Assembly (NCBI RefSeq): GCF_022201045.2
Contig: NC_068557.1
Span: 28,497,501 to 28,561,500 of the forward strand
Origin: Citrus sinensis
Taxonomy: Eukaryota > Streptophyta > Magnoliopsida > Sapindales > Rutaceae
Reading direction: 5' to 3'
DNA length: 64,000 bases
Shown here: positions 24,484 through 34,634 of the stretch, one piece after another
How positions within the stretch are numbered: position 1 is the first letter of the stretch
How the letters are laid out: each line of letters begins with the position of its first letter
The notes under the pieces: generated by a model
Databases searched by the model: none
Told to the model about the DNA's origin: nothing
What the model saw: only the letters and a program-made list of their open reading frames with translations
Made by a program: the position numbers and the translations under genes

Positions 24484-24700
24484 TTTTAATCCAAAATCCT
24501 ACATTTGTTAAAAGTCTAAAAAACTATTAAACCGTGTAGTTTAATAGAAATGATAGTGACAACTATTAAATCATATGATTTAATAATGTAATGACATTAT
24601 ACTATTAAATCGCATTAATAAATTTAAATTGCGTTAATTAAACCATGTAGTTTAGTGGCTTTCTCGGGCTTTAATAAATTTTAAATTTTGGATCAGATCA
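24484..24700. repeat. Palindromic repeat with TAAACCGTG core, copy C
   Basis: Inverted ends (TTTTAATCCAAAATCC at the left; AAATTTTGGATCAG at the right) surround several short palindromes, including CTATTAAACCGTGTAG followed by TTTAATAG near 24525-24548. The core resembles that of copies A and B at 20.7 and 22.9 kb, although the rest does not align well. Confidence 0.55.
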
Positions 24701-25036
24701 CCACTAACATATATAAATGTTCTAATGAATCTAATCCAAGATATTGGTTATGGTCATATCGATAGTTATTGATTATAGTATGTTAAATTTGGGGGGGGGG
24801 GTGGGGAGGAAGAAACTTATGATGTACACTTAAAAGTTAAAATCTAATCCAAGAAAATCATATGCATTATTGAATCATTGTTAGAAGGAAATAAAAAAGA
24901 AACAAAATTGAAATAAGCACGAGTTGAAGCTTATAAGAATTTATTACATCGTTTCGAAACAAACCCCAAGTATGATTGAATTTTAATATGTATTTCTAAT
25001 TAAAATTAGTAATTATGTGACGGACATAACAAACCA

Positions 25037-25108
25037 TCCGTTGTCGTCCAGCGGTTAGGATATCTGGCTTTCACCCAGGAGACCCGGGTTCGATTCCCGG
25101 CAACGGAA
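25037..25108 (+). tRNA. tRNA-Glu (anticodon UUC)
   Basis: A complete 72-base cloverleaf. Acceptor arm TCCGTTG pairs with CAACGGA; discriminator A at 25108. The D arm contains AGCGGTTA, the anticodon loop CTTTCAC gives TTC at 25070-25072, and the T arm CCGGG-TTCGATT-CCCGG is perfect. CCA is not encoded, as usual in nuclear genes. A short T run (TTTT near 25117) follows and may end Pol III transcription. The internal A and B boxes look intact, so the gene is probably functional. Confidence 0.97.
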
Positions 25109-26076
25109 ACACAATTTTCGTTTTATACGTGTGCATCATAAAATGACACAGATCAGCTAAAGGTTTTTTTTTTTTTAATCTCTCATAATAAGACATTTTT
25201 TTTAATCTCAATAGACGAAGAAAATATTTTCTCTCTTGTTAATCTCAAGTCTCAAATCTCGGTAGACTATTGGGATACTAACAGAAAGATTGGTTTACCA
25301 CCAGACCAGAGAATTAACAAACATTGAACTCTAGAAGCTCAATCAATTACTAACAAGATTTCTTAAACCATCACCAATTCACCATTTTACATTTTACATA
25401 TCTTTCCTAAAGGGCCTCAATCTCACCACCAAGCTCACGTGACTGCCAAGTGATGGATTCGATTTCCAGCCCTAAATCATAATGGCACGTCCAAATTGTT
25501 CACATTTACCCCACACTAGTATTCAGAGAGACAACCGAGTGTCTACCTTCTAGGATATAGCTACTAGCTAATATTAGACACACTTTGAATTTTGAAGCAA
25601 GAGGCAGTCCAGCAGGGTGGCGTGAGATAGATAGAGATAACACATTGGCTCCTGCAACTCTGTAAAAGTGAAATTACAAGCTAGTGTCAAACTGTCAATT
25701 GTCATGTCGATGTGCTGCATTCATAGAAGACGGTCACTGATGTGTTCAAAGTCTTGTCCCATCAACTTCACTCTTTTTCATTCAGTTACCCTATTTGACC
25801 GCTGACAATTGTTTCCACTTATAGTAACAATCTGCTTCCATGCAAACAAGCGCCAACATCCCACTCTCGTAGTCTCACTTCTGCTACCACTGACACAATG
25901 AAGCAAGCTGATAGACTGATAGATAAATTCCAATTCCTCTACTTTCTTTATTTTTGCTACCAAGACTGAGCAAAAGATTGTTTCACTTTATTAACTTCGC
26001 GCTTACTTATATTGATTATTGGGATTTGGTGTTTTACAGTTTCATGTTCTTCAATTCTTCCTATCTTTCTTGTTTC
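25109..26076. other. Intergenic region and promoter side of the PII-2-like gene
   Basis: Between the tRNA and the LRR gene; no ORF of note. In-frame ATGs at 25954 and 26044 precede the chosen start of the LRR protein, so the leader lies roughly between 25700 and 26076. I see no clear TATA box. Confidence 0.5.
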
Positions 26077-27492
26077 ATGGCTTCTGCGGCTTTTTTCTTT
26101 GTTGGGTTTCTTGTTTTAGCTGGTGAGGCGATTGCATTACAGAGAAAAGATGATTTGAGTGACATGGAGATGGATGAAGATGAACTTTTGGGTCTTTTTG
26201 AAGTTATGAGTTCACTTATAGAGGATCCCGGCTGGGCCAGAGCGCACCCTGAGCCATGCACTGAAACTCCATGGCCTGGTGTTGAATGTGAGATTGGTGA
26301 AGATGATCCATCTATTTTTCATGTAACAAAAGTTCACATTGGCTCTGATATTATTACCCCAGCTTGCAAAATTTCTGCTAATATTTCAGATGCTTTGCTT
26401 AAGCTTCCTTACCTAAAAACCCTCTCCATTTTCAACTGTTTTGTGTCATCTCCAGTCACTCTTTCTCCAACTCTTTTTGGCGCTTTATCTTCATTAGAAC
26501 ATCTAGCTCTTTACTCTAATCCAACACTCTCCGGGGAGATTCCTTCAAGTTTAGCTGAGATTGCTGACCTCAGGGTTTTGAGTCTCTCACAGAATAATCT
26601 TCAAGGGAACATTCCCAAAGAGCTTGGTAGGTTGGTCAATTTGGAGCAACTTGACTTGAGTTACAACAACTTAAGTGGTGAAATCCCTGATGAAATTGGA
26701 GGCATGATAAGTCTGACCGTCTTGGATTTAAGCTGGAATGGCCTTCAAGGGCAGGTGCCTCCTTCTCTGGGTACTCTCCAGCTTCTTCAGAAGATTGACT
26801 TGGGTTCTAACAAGCTTGTTGGAAGCATACCTCCAGCTATAGGGAAGCTAAGCAGGTTAGTTTTGCTTGACTTGAGCCAAAATTGCATCAACGGTCCAAT
26901 CCCTGAAACTCTCTCAGGTTTACAACAGTTACAGTACTTAATAGTTTATCACAACCCGATAAATTCTAGGATACCGTTGTTTCTTGGGACGCTTCAAAAT
27001 CTCACATCAATCAGCGTCTCTGAATGTGGGCTCACTGGCCCAATTCCCAATTTCTTCTCTTCATTGAATACTCTCACTGCTCTGTCTCTTGACAACAATA
27101 ACCTTAGTGGGACAGTTCCTCCAAGTTTAGGGTCACTTCCGAATTCAATGCTAGACCAACTGAATTTGAGCCACAATCAGCTAAGTGGAGAGCTACAATT
27201 TCCCGAAGAGTTCATCGAGAGGCTTGGAGAGCGGCTGGATGTCAGAGGAAATGATAAGCTGTGCACAAGTAACAAGCTATACTTGAATAAAAACATTTCT
27301 ATCTATCTAGAAATTCCTCCTTGTTTGGGCACAAAAGAAAACGGTGGCAACGGAACTGTTCAAGAACACCCAGATAATTCATCTCGGTACCATGGCAAGA
27401 TAAGTTCAAATGCTGCTCAATGGCTGAATCCGCTAGAAGTTCTTTCTTTCATCTACTATAATTTTGCTTTTTGTTGGATTTTCATTTTGTAA
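26077..27492 (+). CDS. PII-2-like leucine-rich-repeat protein without kinase (TMM/PII family)
   Basis: A single exon of 471 residues from the ATG at 26077. Order: signal peptide (about 20 residues, ending GEAIA), an acidic region, the N-terminal cap with a paired-Cys, Trp-containing segment (CTETPWPGVEC), then about ten plant-type LRRs (LxxLxLxxNxLxGxIP), a closing Cys pair, and a hydrophobic C-terminus (VLSFIYYNFAFCWIFIL) that could be a GPI-anchor signal or membrane span. There is no kinase domain. The cap and repeats fit the Piriformospora indica-insensitive protein 2 group (At1g13230/At3g25670), related to TOO MANY MOUTHS; members act at the cell surface, partly in root-fungus interaction and signalling (family knowledge). 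In-frame ATGs at 26044 and 25954 would lengthen the N-terminus; 26077 gives the cleanest signal peptide. Confidence 0.88.
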   Translation: MASAAFFFVGFLVLAGEAIALQRKDDLSDMEMDEDELLGLFEVMSSLIEDPGWARAHPEPCTETPWPGVECEIGEDDPSIFHVTKVHIGSDIITPACKISANISDALLKLPYLKTLSIFNCFVSSPVTLSPTLFGALSSLEHLALYSNPTLSGEIPSSLAEIADLRVLSLSQNNLQGNIPKELGRLVNLEQLDLSYNNLSGEIPDEIGGMISLTVLDLSWNGLQGQVPPSLGTLQLLQKIDLGSNKLVGSIPPAIGKLSRLVLLDLSQNCINGPIPETLSGLQQLQYLIVYHNPINSRIPLFLGTLQNLTSISVSECGLTGPIPNFFSSLNTLTALSLDNNNLSGTVPPSLGSLPNSMLDQLNLSHNQLSGELQFPEEFIERLGERLDVRGNDKLCTSNKLYLNKNISIYLEIPPCLGTKENGGNGTVQEHPDNSSRYHGKISSNAAQWLNPLEVLSFIYYNFAFCWIFIL

Positions 27493-27756
27493 TACGCCAA
27501 AAGAAGAACAATGTGTTGTTTTGTAACGTGTAAGACAAAAATAGTGCAGGCGTAATGTATGTTACATAATTAATCAGTTGAAGCGAGGGTTAAAAAAAAA
27601 AAAAGTCTATACTTTTTGGCAGTTTTCCTGTTATTGAATGAAGAGGCCAGGATCTGCGAGTGAGTGACAGAGATCCGTCAGGGACTTTATGTCCTCTGTA
27701 TCAACCTTCTGGCAAAAGAAAGGGTCATTTAACACATTTAAAGAGTGTTTAAGTTT

Positions 27757-27980
27757 AATTAAAGTTGGTTGGTGTGAGTGGTTTGTCACTTTCAATCTTT
27801 AAGAGATAATGTTCAAGTTTCGTTCTCGAATGAAGTCACCACTTTGATCAGCACTTTACTCTTTACGGGCCGACCCAATGCAAGTGATGATTAATTTAGA
27901 TTGTGGTTCATGCTTAAAGATGACTCCCACAGTTGTGACCCACTCAGGACCACATTGTGGTTCAGACAAAAAAAAAAATA
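27757..27980 (+). mobile_element. tRNA-derived SINE
   Basis: About 224 bp on the plus strand. The head has a weak A box (TTGGTGTGAGTGG) and a B box (ATGTTCAAGTTTCG); the end is a run of A (27967-27978). It is flanked by TTTAAGTTT at 27748-27756 and 27981-27989, a 9-bp target-site duplication. It does not align with the SINE family at 17.5 kb, so a second family is likely. Confidence 0.7.
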
Positions 27981-29682
27981 TTTAAGTTTCGAGACACCGA
28001 CATACGGTGCCAAACTGTTTACAAATTTCTATTTTAAGGGGTAGTAAAATTATACGTTACTATTCTTAAATTTTTAACTGCCTTAATATTTACATAAAAA
28101 AGAACTACCCAAATGTCATAAAATTAATTAAATCCATCCTTATAGCACTAGAAATAGATATTTAATTCCAACTTTAGGACCCAATAAATGCAATAGTGGC
28201 TGTTTTCTTCCTCGTCTACTCGTCTCCAGCCATCTTTAAACTTAATTTTGGACTTGTGGTCTGTTTCTGGATGAATGGTGGTTTTTCTTCTGGGCTTGAC
28301 CCTTTTAGTCGTGAGTCATGATATATAGACATTGACTCTTAAATAGAACTTGCCTTTTGACATTGACTCTAAATAAAGTGGGAAAAAGAAAAAAGAAAAG
28401 AAGAAGAAAGGGCGAATTGCCATTGTATAAAGCTCGGACTATGATTTCTTACAATTTCTATTTTCACTTTTTCTTTTACCAAACATCTGGAAGAAGGTCT
28501 TTTATGAAATTGCTGAGGTGGTGAGATAATTTAATAGCATTTTGTCATATGTGAGAGTAATGAGTTCTATAATAATAATAGTTGTGGATTTTATAATGAG
28601 ATATATTAAATTAATTTAATATTAAAAATATTTGCTTGTCTTACTAAATTTAATATTAAAAATATTAATGAGTCCTATAGTGAAACCCACTGCTCTCCTA
28701 CATAAAAGAGCATAATTGTACTGTTTCATATCTTAGCATGCGAGTTAGTGGGACAACTACACACAATTTTTTTTCTCCCTTATAATGGAGAGGAAAACAC
28801 TTTTACTTTACAAATAGTCGTGTCAAGTTAACATCCGACAATTAATAAAAGAGCAATGTTACTTTTTAAAAAGGAAAAAAAAACACAATAGGTTATGAAA
28901 TTTTAATGAAAATACAAAAAAGAGTAAAATATCTAAGTTAATTATAAACATCTTGCAATAAATTAATAAAAAAAATATTTTATTAGAATAATTATGAGAC
29001 ACCCAATAGAAATATCGTGTGCAGAAAAGTGGTCAGTTAATATTTTCTTAATGAAAACCCAGTAAATTCTCAAGTGTATTAGTGTAGGTCTAAATTTCAA
29101 TTACATACTTAATCACTTTTGTTTCTCCGTCTAGCATGCATCACAATGTTCATCACTTTCCCATGTAGAAGAGATGTACACAAGCTTACCTGCTGCTTGC
29201 ATCCGGGCTTAGGCAGTAGCTATATGATGATCTTCTAAAACTCCATTAACTTAACTTGTACTTACCAGTTAATCCATGGGCAACGCATGCAAAATTATAC
29301 CTTATTAAGACTCCTCCCGTCACATGGACACAAATCCTTTTGCTTTGTTCTCTCAAGGTGAAAAGGAAACATGGACTCCACACACCTACTTTATATAGTC
29401 ATTAATTAATTTCCATGTTACAGTACTGTAACCAGACTTAATATTACTTTCTAATTAACTCCTTCAATTAATCACTTCATCTGTGATATTGATGTGTGCT
29501 AGCTAACCACGTGAAACTTCATTGAAGCCAATCATTAAATTTTTATGAAATTAAAAATAAAATAATAACAAATCGTCAAGATTTAAAAATTTGCAAAATC
29601 AAAGATGTACAGGCAGTGTGACACTCATGGCTTATTTGGAAGCATCCTCTGTCTGTGTGTGTAGCTAAATATTGCTGAACAG

Positions 29683-29690
29683 TATAAAAA
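29683..29690 (+). promoter_or_regulatory. TATA box of the MATE gene
   Basis: TATAAAAA, 78 bases before the ATG at 29768, leaving a leader of about 50 bases. It fits a plant core promoter. Confidence 0.6.
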
Positions 29691-29767
29691 TAATCCTCTT
29701 CATCCTACAAGGCTATAACCAATCCAAAGTTAATAATCTTCATCATCACACGCACAGAGGCACAGCG

Positions 29768-32700
29768 ATGGAGTCTCCAGTAGAAGCAGCCCAATACCAA
29801 CCAATTATAGAATCCGAAGCTACAGATGCAAGCCGTAGACTTGAAAATGTGTTGTCCGACACCAACTTGTCGTGTTTCAAGCGGCTGCAGATTGCCTCTT
29901 GGCTCGAACTGAAGCTCCTCGTCCGTCTTGCTGCACCAGCCGTCTTTGTTTACCTCATCAACAACCTCATGTCACTCTCAACTCGCGTCTTCTGCGGCCA
30001 TCTCGGCAACCTCGAGCTCGCTGCCGCATCTCTTGGCAACAGCGGCATCCAACTCTTCGCCTACGGCCTCATGCTCGGCATGGGGAGTGCAGTTGAGACG
30101 CTATGTGGCCAGGCCTATGGCGCCGGCAGATACGAGATGCTAGGCGTATACATGCAAAGAGCAACATTTGTTCTACTGGCTACAGGGGTGCCAGTGATGA
30201 TGGTTTACATTTTTTGTAAGCCAATGTTGATCTTACTTGGTGAATCAACGGCTGTGGCGTCCGCGGCTGCACTGTTTGTTTACGGCCTGATCCCACAAAT
30301 CTTTGCTTACGCTGTGAACTTCCCAATACAAAAGTTCCTCCAAGCACAGAGCATTGTGCTTCCGAGTGCTTACATATCAGCTGCTACTCTTGTGTTGCAC
30401 CTCTTGCTAAGCTGGCTGGTGGTTTACAAATTTGGTGCGGGGTTGATTGGTGCATCCTTGGTGCTAAGTTTGTCGTGGTATATTATAGTTGGGGCCCAGT
30501 TTGCTTACATCTTGATGAGCGATAAATGTAAGCACACGTGGACTGGGTTTAGTGTGCAGGCATTTTCCGGGATCTGTGAATTCCTGAAACTGTCGGGATC
30601 GTCGGCGGTGATGCTCTGCTTGGAGACATGGTATTTTCAGATACTTGTTTTGATAGCAGGGTTGCTCGATAATCCTGAGCTTGCCTTGGACTCTCTTTCT
30701 GTTTGGTAAGTGTATTTTCAGACACCTGTTTGTTTTAATCGTATGAAGGAAATTCGCTCTAATCTTAATCATTTTGAGTTAAGAAATCATGAAAGGCCAT
30801 TCTTTTTTCTTCTTTTTTTCCCAAGAAAGTTAGTATGAAAATATAACCTTACACACACGCGTACATTGTGGTCCAATGTGTCCCTCTATATGATTTATCG
30901 TTCAACAGTGATTGTGTTCGTTCAACAGTGATTGTGTTAACGATTGATACTAACATGTTCTGATATATATCTTTTGATAAAGAATTGGGTTTTCAAAATT
31001 TATTACGTGTTGTATTTTGTTTCCAATTCTTGTTCTCAAGTAGCCGTTTCGAAAGCTCAATTAATTTACCAAATGATTGACTCATTAATTTGGCGTATAT
31101 ATATTATTTATTGAACCCTTTCTTCATGTCGTTATTCAGCCACTTGCCCACTTCCATTAAATCTGACAAAATATATTCCTTCAGCCTGCCACTTGTAGTA
31201 ACACATATTTATAAAATTAACATCGGCAAAACACTATTTTATTTATTTCTTATTTAAAGAGGCTCATGATTAAAAAGAGCTCTAAGAAACTCTTTAAATA
31301 AATTAGTGCTTCACTCTGTAAGAACTCTTTAAAGCTTTTAATTTAATATTATATTATTTTTATCTTATCATTGTTGAAGGAAGAGAAATATAAATTGTTA
31401 TTATTTTGTGAGAGAAAAAAAATTAATTAAAATAATATAGACTTAATCTTATTTGAAAAGTTTTTTTTGGGAGAAGACTTAGTTGTTCACACTTCTATTT
31501 ACCACATAACAATTCTATTTTTCACTTTAGTAAACAAATAAGTCTTTAAAAAAGCGTCTTTTGGTGAGCTCTAGCCTCCAAGTAGTAGAATCTCATTTAT
31601 CAAGTTTATTAGTTTTATAAAAAAAGAAAAAGAAGTATGTTAGTAAGATTTTTGGCGTCAAGAATCTTAATAAAATCAAAAAGTATGATTAAACATTCAA
31701 ATTTAACTTTACTTAGGCATGTTTGGAATTGAGGTGTTGTACTTTTTAATTTACAGCTACTGCCGAAAAAAAGTTATAACTATGAAATAAAAGTTAATAA
31801 TATATAGTAAACATGATTTTTAAACAATAACTTTAATAAAATTATTAAATCTATAATAAATTTTTCATTGTAGAAGTGAAAAATTATGTCAATATAGCTT
31901 TCAAATGACAACAACTAGCTTCCAAACAGGACCCTAATGCATTATATAGGTTTCATTATATCGGGCACAATGATTTTTTTCTAATTCTTTTGACTTTTTT
32001 AGTAATTTGTTTTAACTAATACGGTGATTAATGCAGTATGGCTGTGTCTGGGTTGTTGTTCATGGTTTCAGTTGGGTTCAATGCAGCCGCAAGGTTAGTC
32101 ATTTGAGTGTTTTTTTTTTTCTTTTTCAATGTTTGTTATAATCCCTAATAGTAAAAAGATTAACTTTAATTAAACGATGTGTGGAATTTAATTGAAACAG
32201 TGTGAGGGTGAGCAATGAGCTTGGAGCTGGGAACCCCAAGGCAGCAGCATTTTCGGTTGTAGTGGTGACTTCAATCTCTTTCATAATTTCTGTAGTCTTT
32301 GCCGTCATAGTGCTGGCTCTTCGCCACGTCATCAGCTATGCCTTCACCAGTGGTGAGGTCGTGGCCAATGCAGTTTCAGAGCTATGTCCACTCTTGGCTC
32401 TCACTCTTCTCCTCAATGGTGTTCAACCTGTGTTATCAGGTCCGTACATGCATATATTTCTTATTTTCTTTACTTGCGTCATGAAATGGAATAATTCTAA
32501 AATACATCTGTTGTGTTACAATCAATTAATGCATGCATAACATGTGTAATTGAGTTTAATACAACCACTACTTGCATGATAATTTATAAAATAAATACAC
32601 ACATGTCATGACATTATTTACTTGTTGTATGGGTGACTTAGTACAACAGATGTATTCTAAAATTTTTCCATGAAATGACATCTAAAAATTTAGCACAGGT

Positions 32701-33859
32701 AACATGTTTTTATGGGATCCTTAAGTTACAATTAATATAAGATACACCTCTCACATGAATAATATGTAAACCCTATACATGTACTGTTTATATGAATGGT
32801 GTATCTTACATTAATTGTAACTTAGAGATTGCCTTTTTTATTTGTTTTCTGCCAGCAATATTTATTACCATGCATACAAGCTGTCTTTTATAATAAATAC
32901 CGTATCAAAAAAGTAATCAGTGAGGGTGGCTAACGAAATAGTGTCGTTACCTGGTGCTTCGGGCTGTTCTTAACTAAAATTAGTGTGTTGGCCATACCTA
33001 ATATTATGTGCTCATTTGCACTCTGTGCATTGGATGCTGTTTAATTCTTATTTTTTGGTACATTATTCTATTAGAAAGCATACAAATGCAAAAGGACAAA
33101 TTAAAGCCCTCAAAATTGACTGTGTTTTTTTTTTTTTCCCATCAATTCCATCATAATCTTGTGTTATAATAATAAGTTGTCAATTTAAATGGTGAAGGGG
33201 TGGCTGTTGGATGTGGATGGCAAGCTTTCGTGGCATATGTAAATATTGCATGTTATTACATTGTTGGAATTCCATTGGGCTGTCTTCTTGGTTTCAAGTT
33301 CAACTTTGGCGCTAAGGTGAAAAATCGACATTAGTAACGATCACTATATATTGACTCTTCTGCTTCACTTCTAAGTAACATACATATATAGTTATTTTTA
33401 TTTTAAAGCTCTTCCATTAGTTTTTTTTTCCCTCGAAACCAATCCTTTTTTTTAGTTCTGATCCACTAATTAGTTTGTTTGAGCAGGGTATATGGTCTGG
33501 GATGATCGGAGGTACCGCTATGCAGACCATTATTTTACTGTGGGTAACAATTCGTACCGACTGGAAGAAAGAGGCAAGTTCATTTGAGTTAATCATTTTT
33601 TTTTTTTTTTGGTTTTCTTACCCATATTTAATGAAGCCAGACGATGCCTTAAAAATGCATGTGGGGCTTTAGAAATTAGACAATGATGTGTCTTTGACGT
33701 AGATTTCATTTCACTTGATTGTGTCAAGCGTCAAGCATTTACATTTCCAAGACAAGTAGTTGTCTCTCTACTCCCTCGGCCGGGCTAATGATCTTATCAA
33801 TAAGTCACACGTGCATCATTGCATCAGCATCACAAGAGGGTTAGGTGTAGTTTTGAGTT

Positions 33860-33892
<33 letters not shown>

Positions 33893-34000
33893 TTATGATG
33901 TAGAACTTGAGATATTTTGGGTTTGGAGTTTCAGGTGGAGAAAGCAAAGATGCGATTGGATAAATGGGAAGACAAGCAGCAACCTCTTCTGAAGAATTGA
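29768..34000 (+). CDS. MATE/DETOXIFICATION efflux carrier (DTX40-like)
   Basis: Six exons: 29768-30705, 32037-32093, 32201-32439, 33198-33316, 33487-33573 and 33935-34000, giving 501 residues. The protein is a multispanning membrane antiporter of the MATE family, with about 12 hydrophobic segments; the family exports organic cations, flavonoids or alkaloids using proton gradients, often at the tonoplast. Seen motifs: [20 protein letters not shown] (first half) and [14 protein letters not shown] (second half, strongly conserved). The hydrophilic tail [15 protein letters not shown] resembles DTX40 (At3g21690) and relatives. Intron 5 must use a GC donor (GAG before GCAAGT) to keep the conserved tail in frame. 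Introns 1 and 3 contain MITE-like repeats. The substrate cannot be deduced. The gene is convergent with the HSP70-16 gene. Confidence 0.92.
30899..30938. repeat. 20-bp perfect tandem duplication in MATE intron 1
   Basis: CGTTCAACAGTGATTGTGTT occurs twice head to tail at 30899-30918 and 30919-30938. Confidence 0.9.
31716..31934. mobile_element. Putative MITE in MATE intron 1
   Basis: About 219 bp. The left end GGCATGTTTGGAA and the complement of the right end TTCCAAACAGGACCC form terminal inverted repeats of the 'tgtttgg' type common in plant MITEs. The flanks are TTA and TAA rather than an exact duplication, so the superfamily is open. Confidence 0.5.
32478..32682. repeat. Fold-back repeat in MATE intron 3
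   Basis: Arms at about 32478-32520 and 32637-32682 are reverse complements (GTCATGAAATGG at the left; CCATGAAATGACAT at the right; ACATCTGTTGT against ACAACAGATGT). It is probably a MITE; exact ends were not settled. Confidence 0.6.
32716..32830. repeat. Second fold-back MITE-like repeat in MATE intron 3
   Basis: 33-base arms at 32716-32748 and 32798-32830 are reverse complements with few mismatches (shared AAGTTACAATTAAT and AAGATACACC), around a 49-base loop. It lies only about 35 bases from the preceding fold-back. Confidence 0.75.
33862..33891. repeat. CAGG microsatellite in MATE intron 5
   Basis: About seven tandem copies of CAGG, some 45 bases upstream of the acceptor of the last intron. 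Likely length-polymorphic. Confidence 0.9.
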
Positions 34001-34634
34001 TTGATTTATTGCTGAAGAAACCAGAATTCTGACAAGTGCAAGCGGCAGGTCAGCATGGACTCATCAATTCAAGGCCAGAACTCTCAACCCCCAGCAGCCA
34101 AATAGCAATAACTGATTGAGACAGATAGCAGAAATACGAATGCAACCGCCTATAGCTATCAAATAATATTTGCCGCTTACCATTTTAAAACATTCTTTTT
34201 TTCCCATTTGGTTTGGAGTCGAGACGATTTGCTTTCAAGATTTGCATTTAATTACCGGGTAATTGAATTCTTAAAACATTCCAATCCTTAGCTTGACACA
34301 CATACGCACAGATCAGTATAATAGTTGACTATCATTCACTAAAACCAATCAGTAAACAATATGGATGCTTCAGAATCATCCTCTATACAGACCATTTAAA
34401 TCCCAACAAAATGATCCAAAGCCTAGGGGATCCCATTGAATAAATGCCGACACAATGTTGAAAACCTATGAAAATATGAAAAAAAATCAGCGTTTCCCTT
34501 GAGCAACAATGACCGTCCCACTGTACTTGTGAACAACAGCGTAAAAAGTTCTAAACAGGTCAGTGTAAATCTAAAATCATTTAAACTTCGTTAGTGCTGT
34601 TTCCTTTTGCCTTCGGTGTCTAATTTTCACAAAT
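34001..34634. other. Spacer between convergent MATE and HSP70-16 genes
   Basis: Only the two 3' untranslated regions are expected here. No ORF or repeat of note. Confidence 0.6.

Larger units (their letters stand above)
20217..25036. other. Repeat-rich intergenic region
   Basis: Nearly 5 kb without a convincing gene. It holds TA microsatellites (about 20445-20464, 20804-20821 and 22953-22975), two related fold-back repeats (20659-20791, 22826-22954), a long-inverted-repeat element (22977-24470) with a truncated SINE inside, a third palindromic element (24484-24700) and a short G tract at 24791-24808. Other ORFs are below 90 codons and unlike known proteins. Confidence 0.6.
27493..29767. other. 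Intergenic region between the LRR and MATE genes
   Basis: Contains the 3' end of the LRR gene, a SINE-like element (27757-27980) and about 1.7 kb of AT-rich DNA with no ORF of interest. The MATE core promoter is at its right end. Direct repeats of TTTAATATTAAAAATATT occur near 28617 and 28660. Confidence 0.6.

Noticed and set aside
26994-27176. Antisense ORFs within the LRR gene
   Set aside because: Repeat-encoded shadow frames of a strong LRR protein on the other strand.
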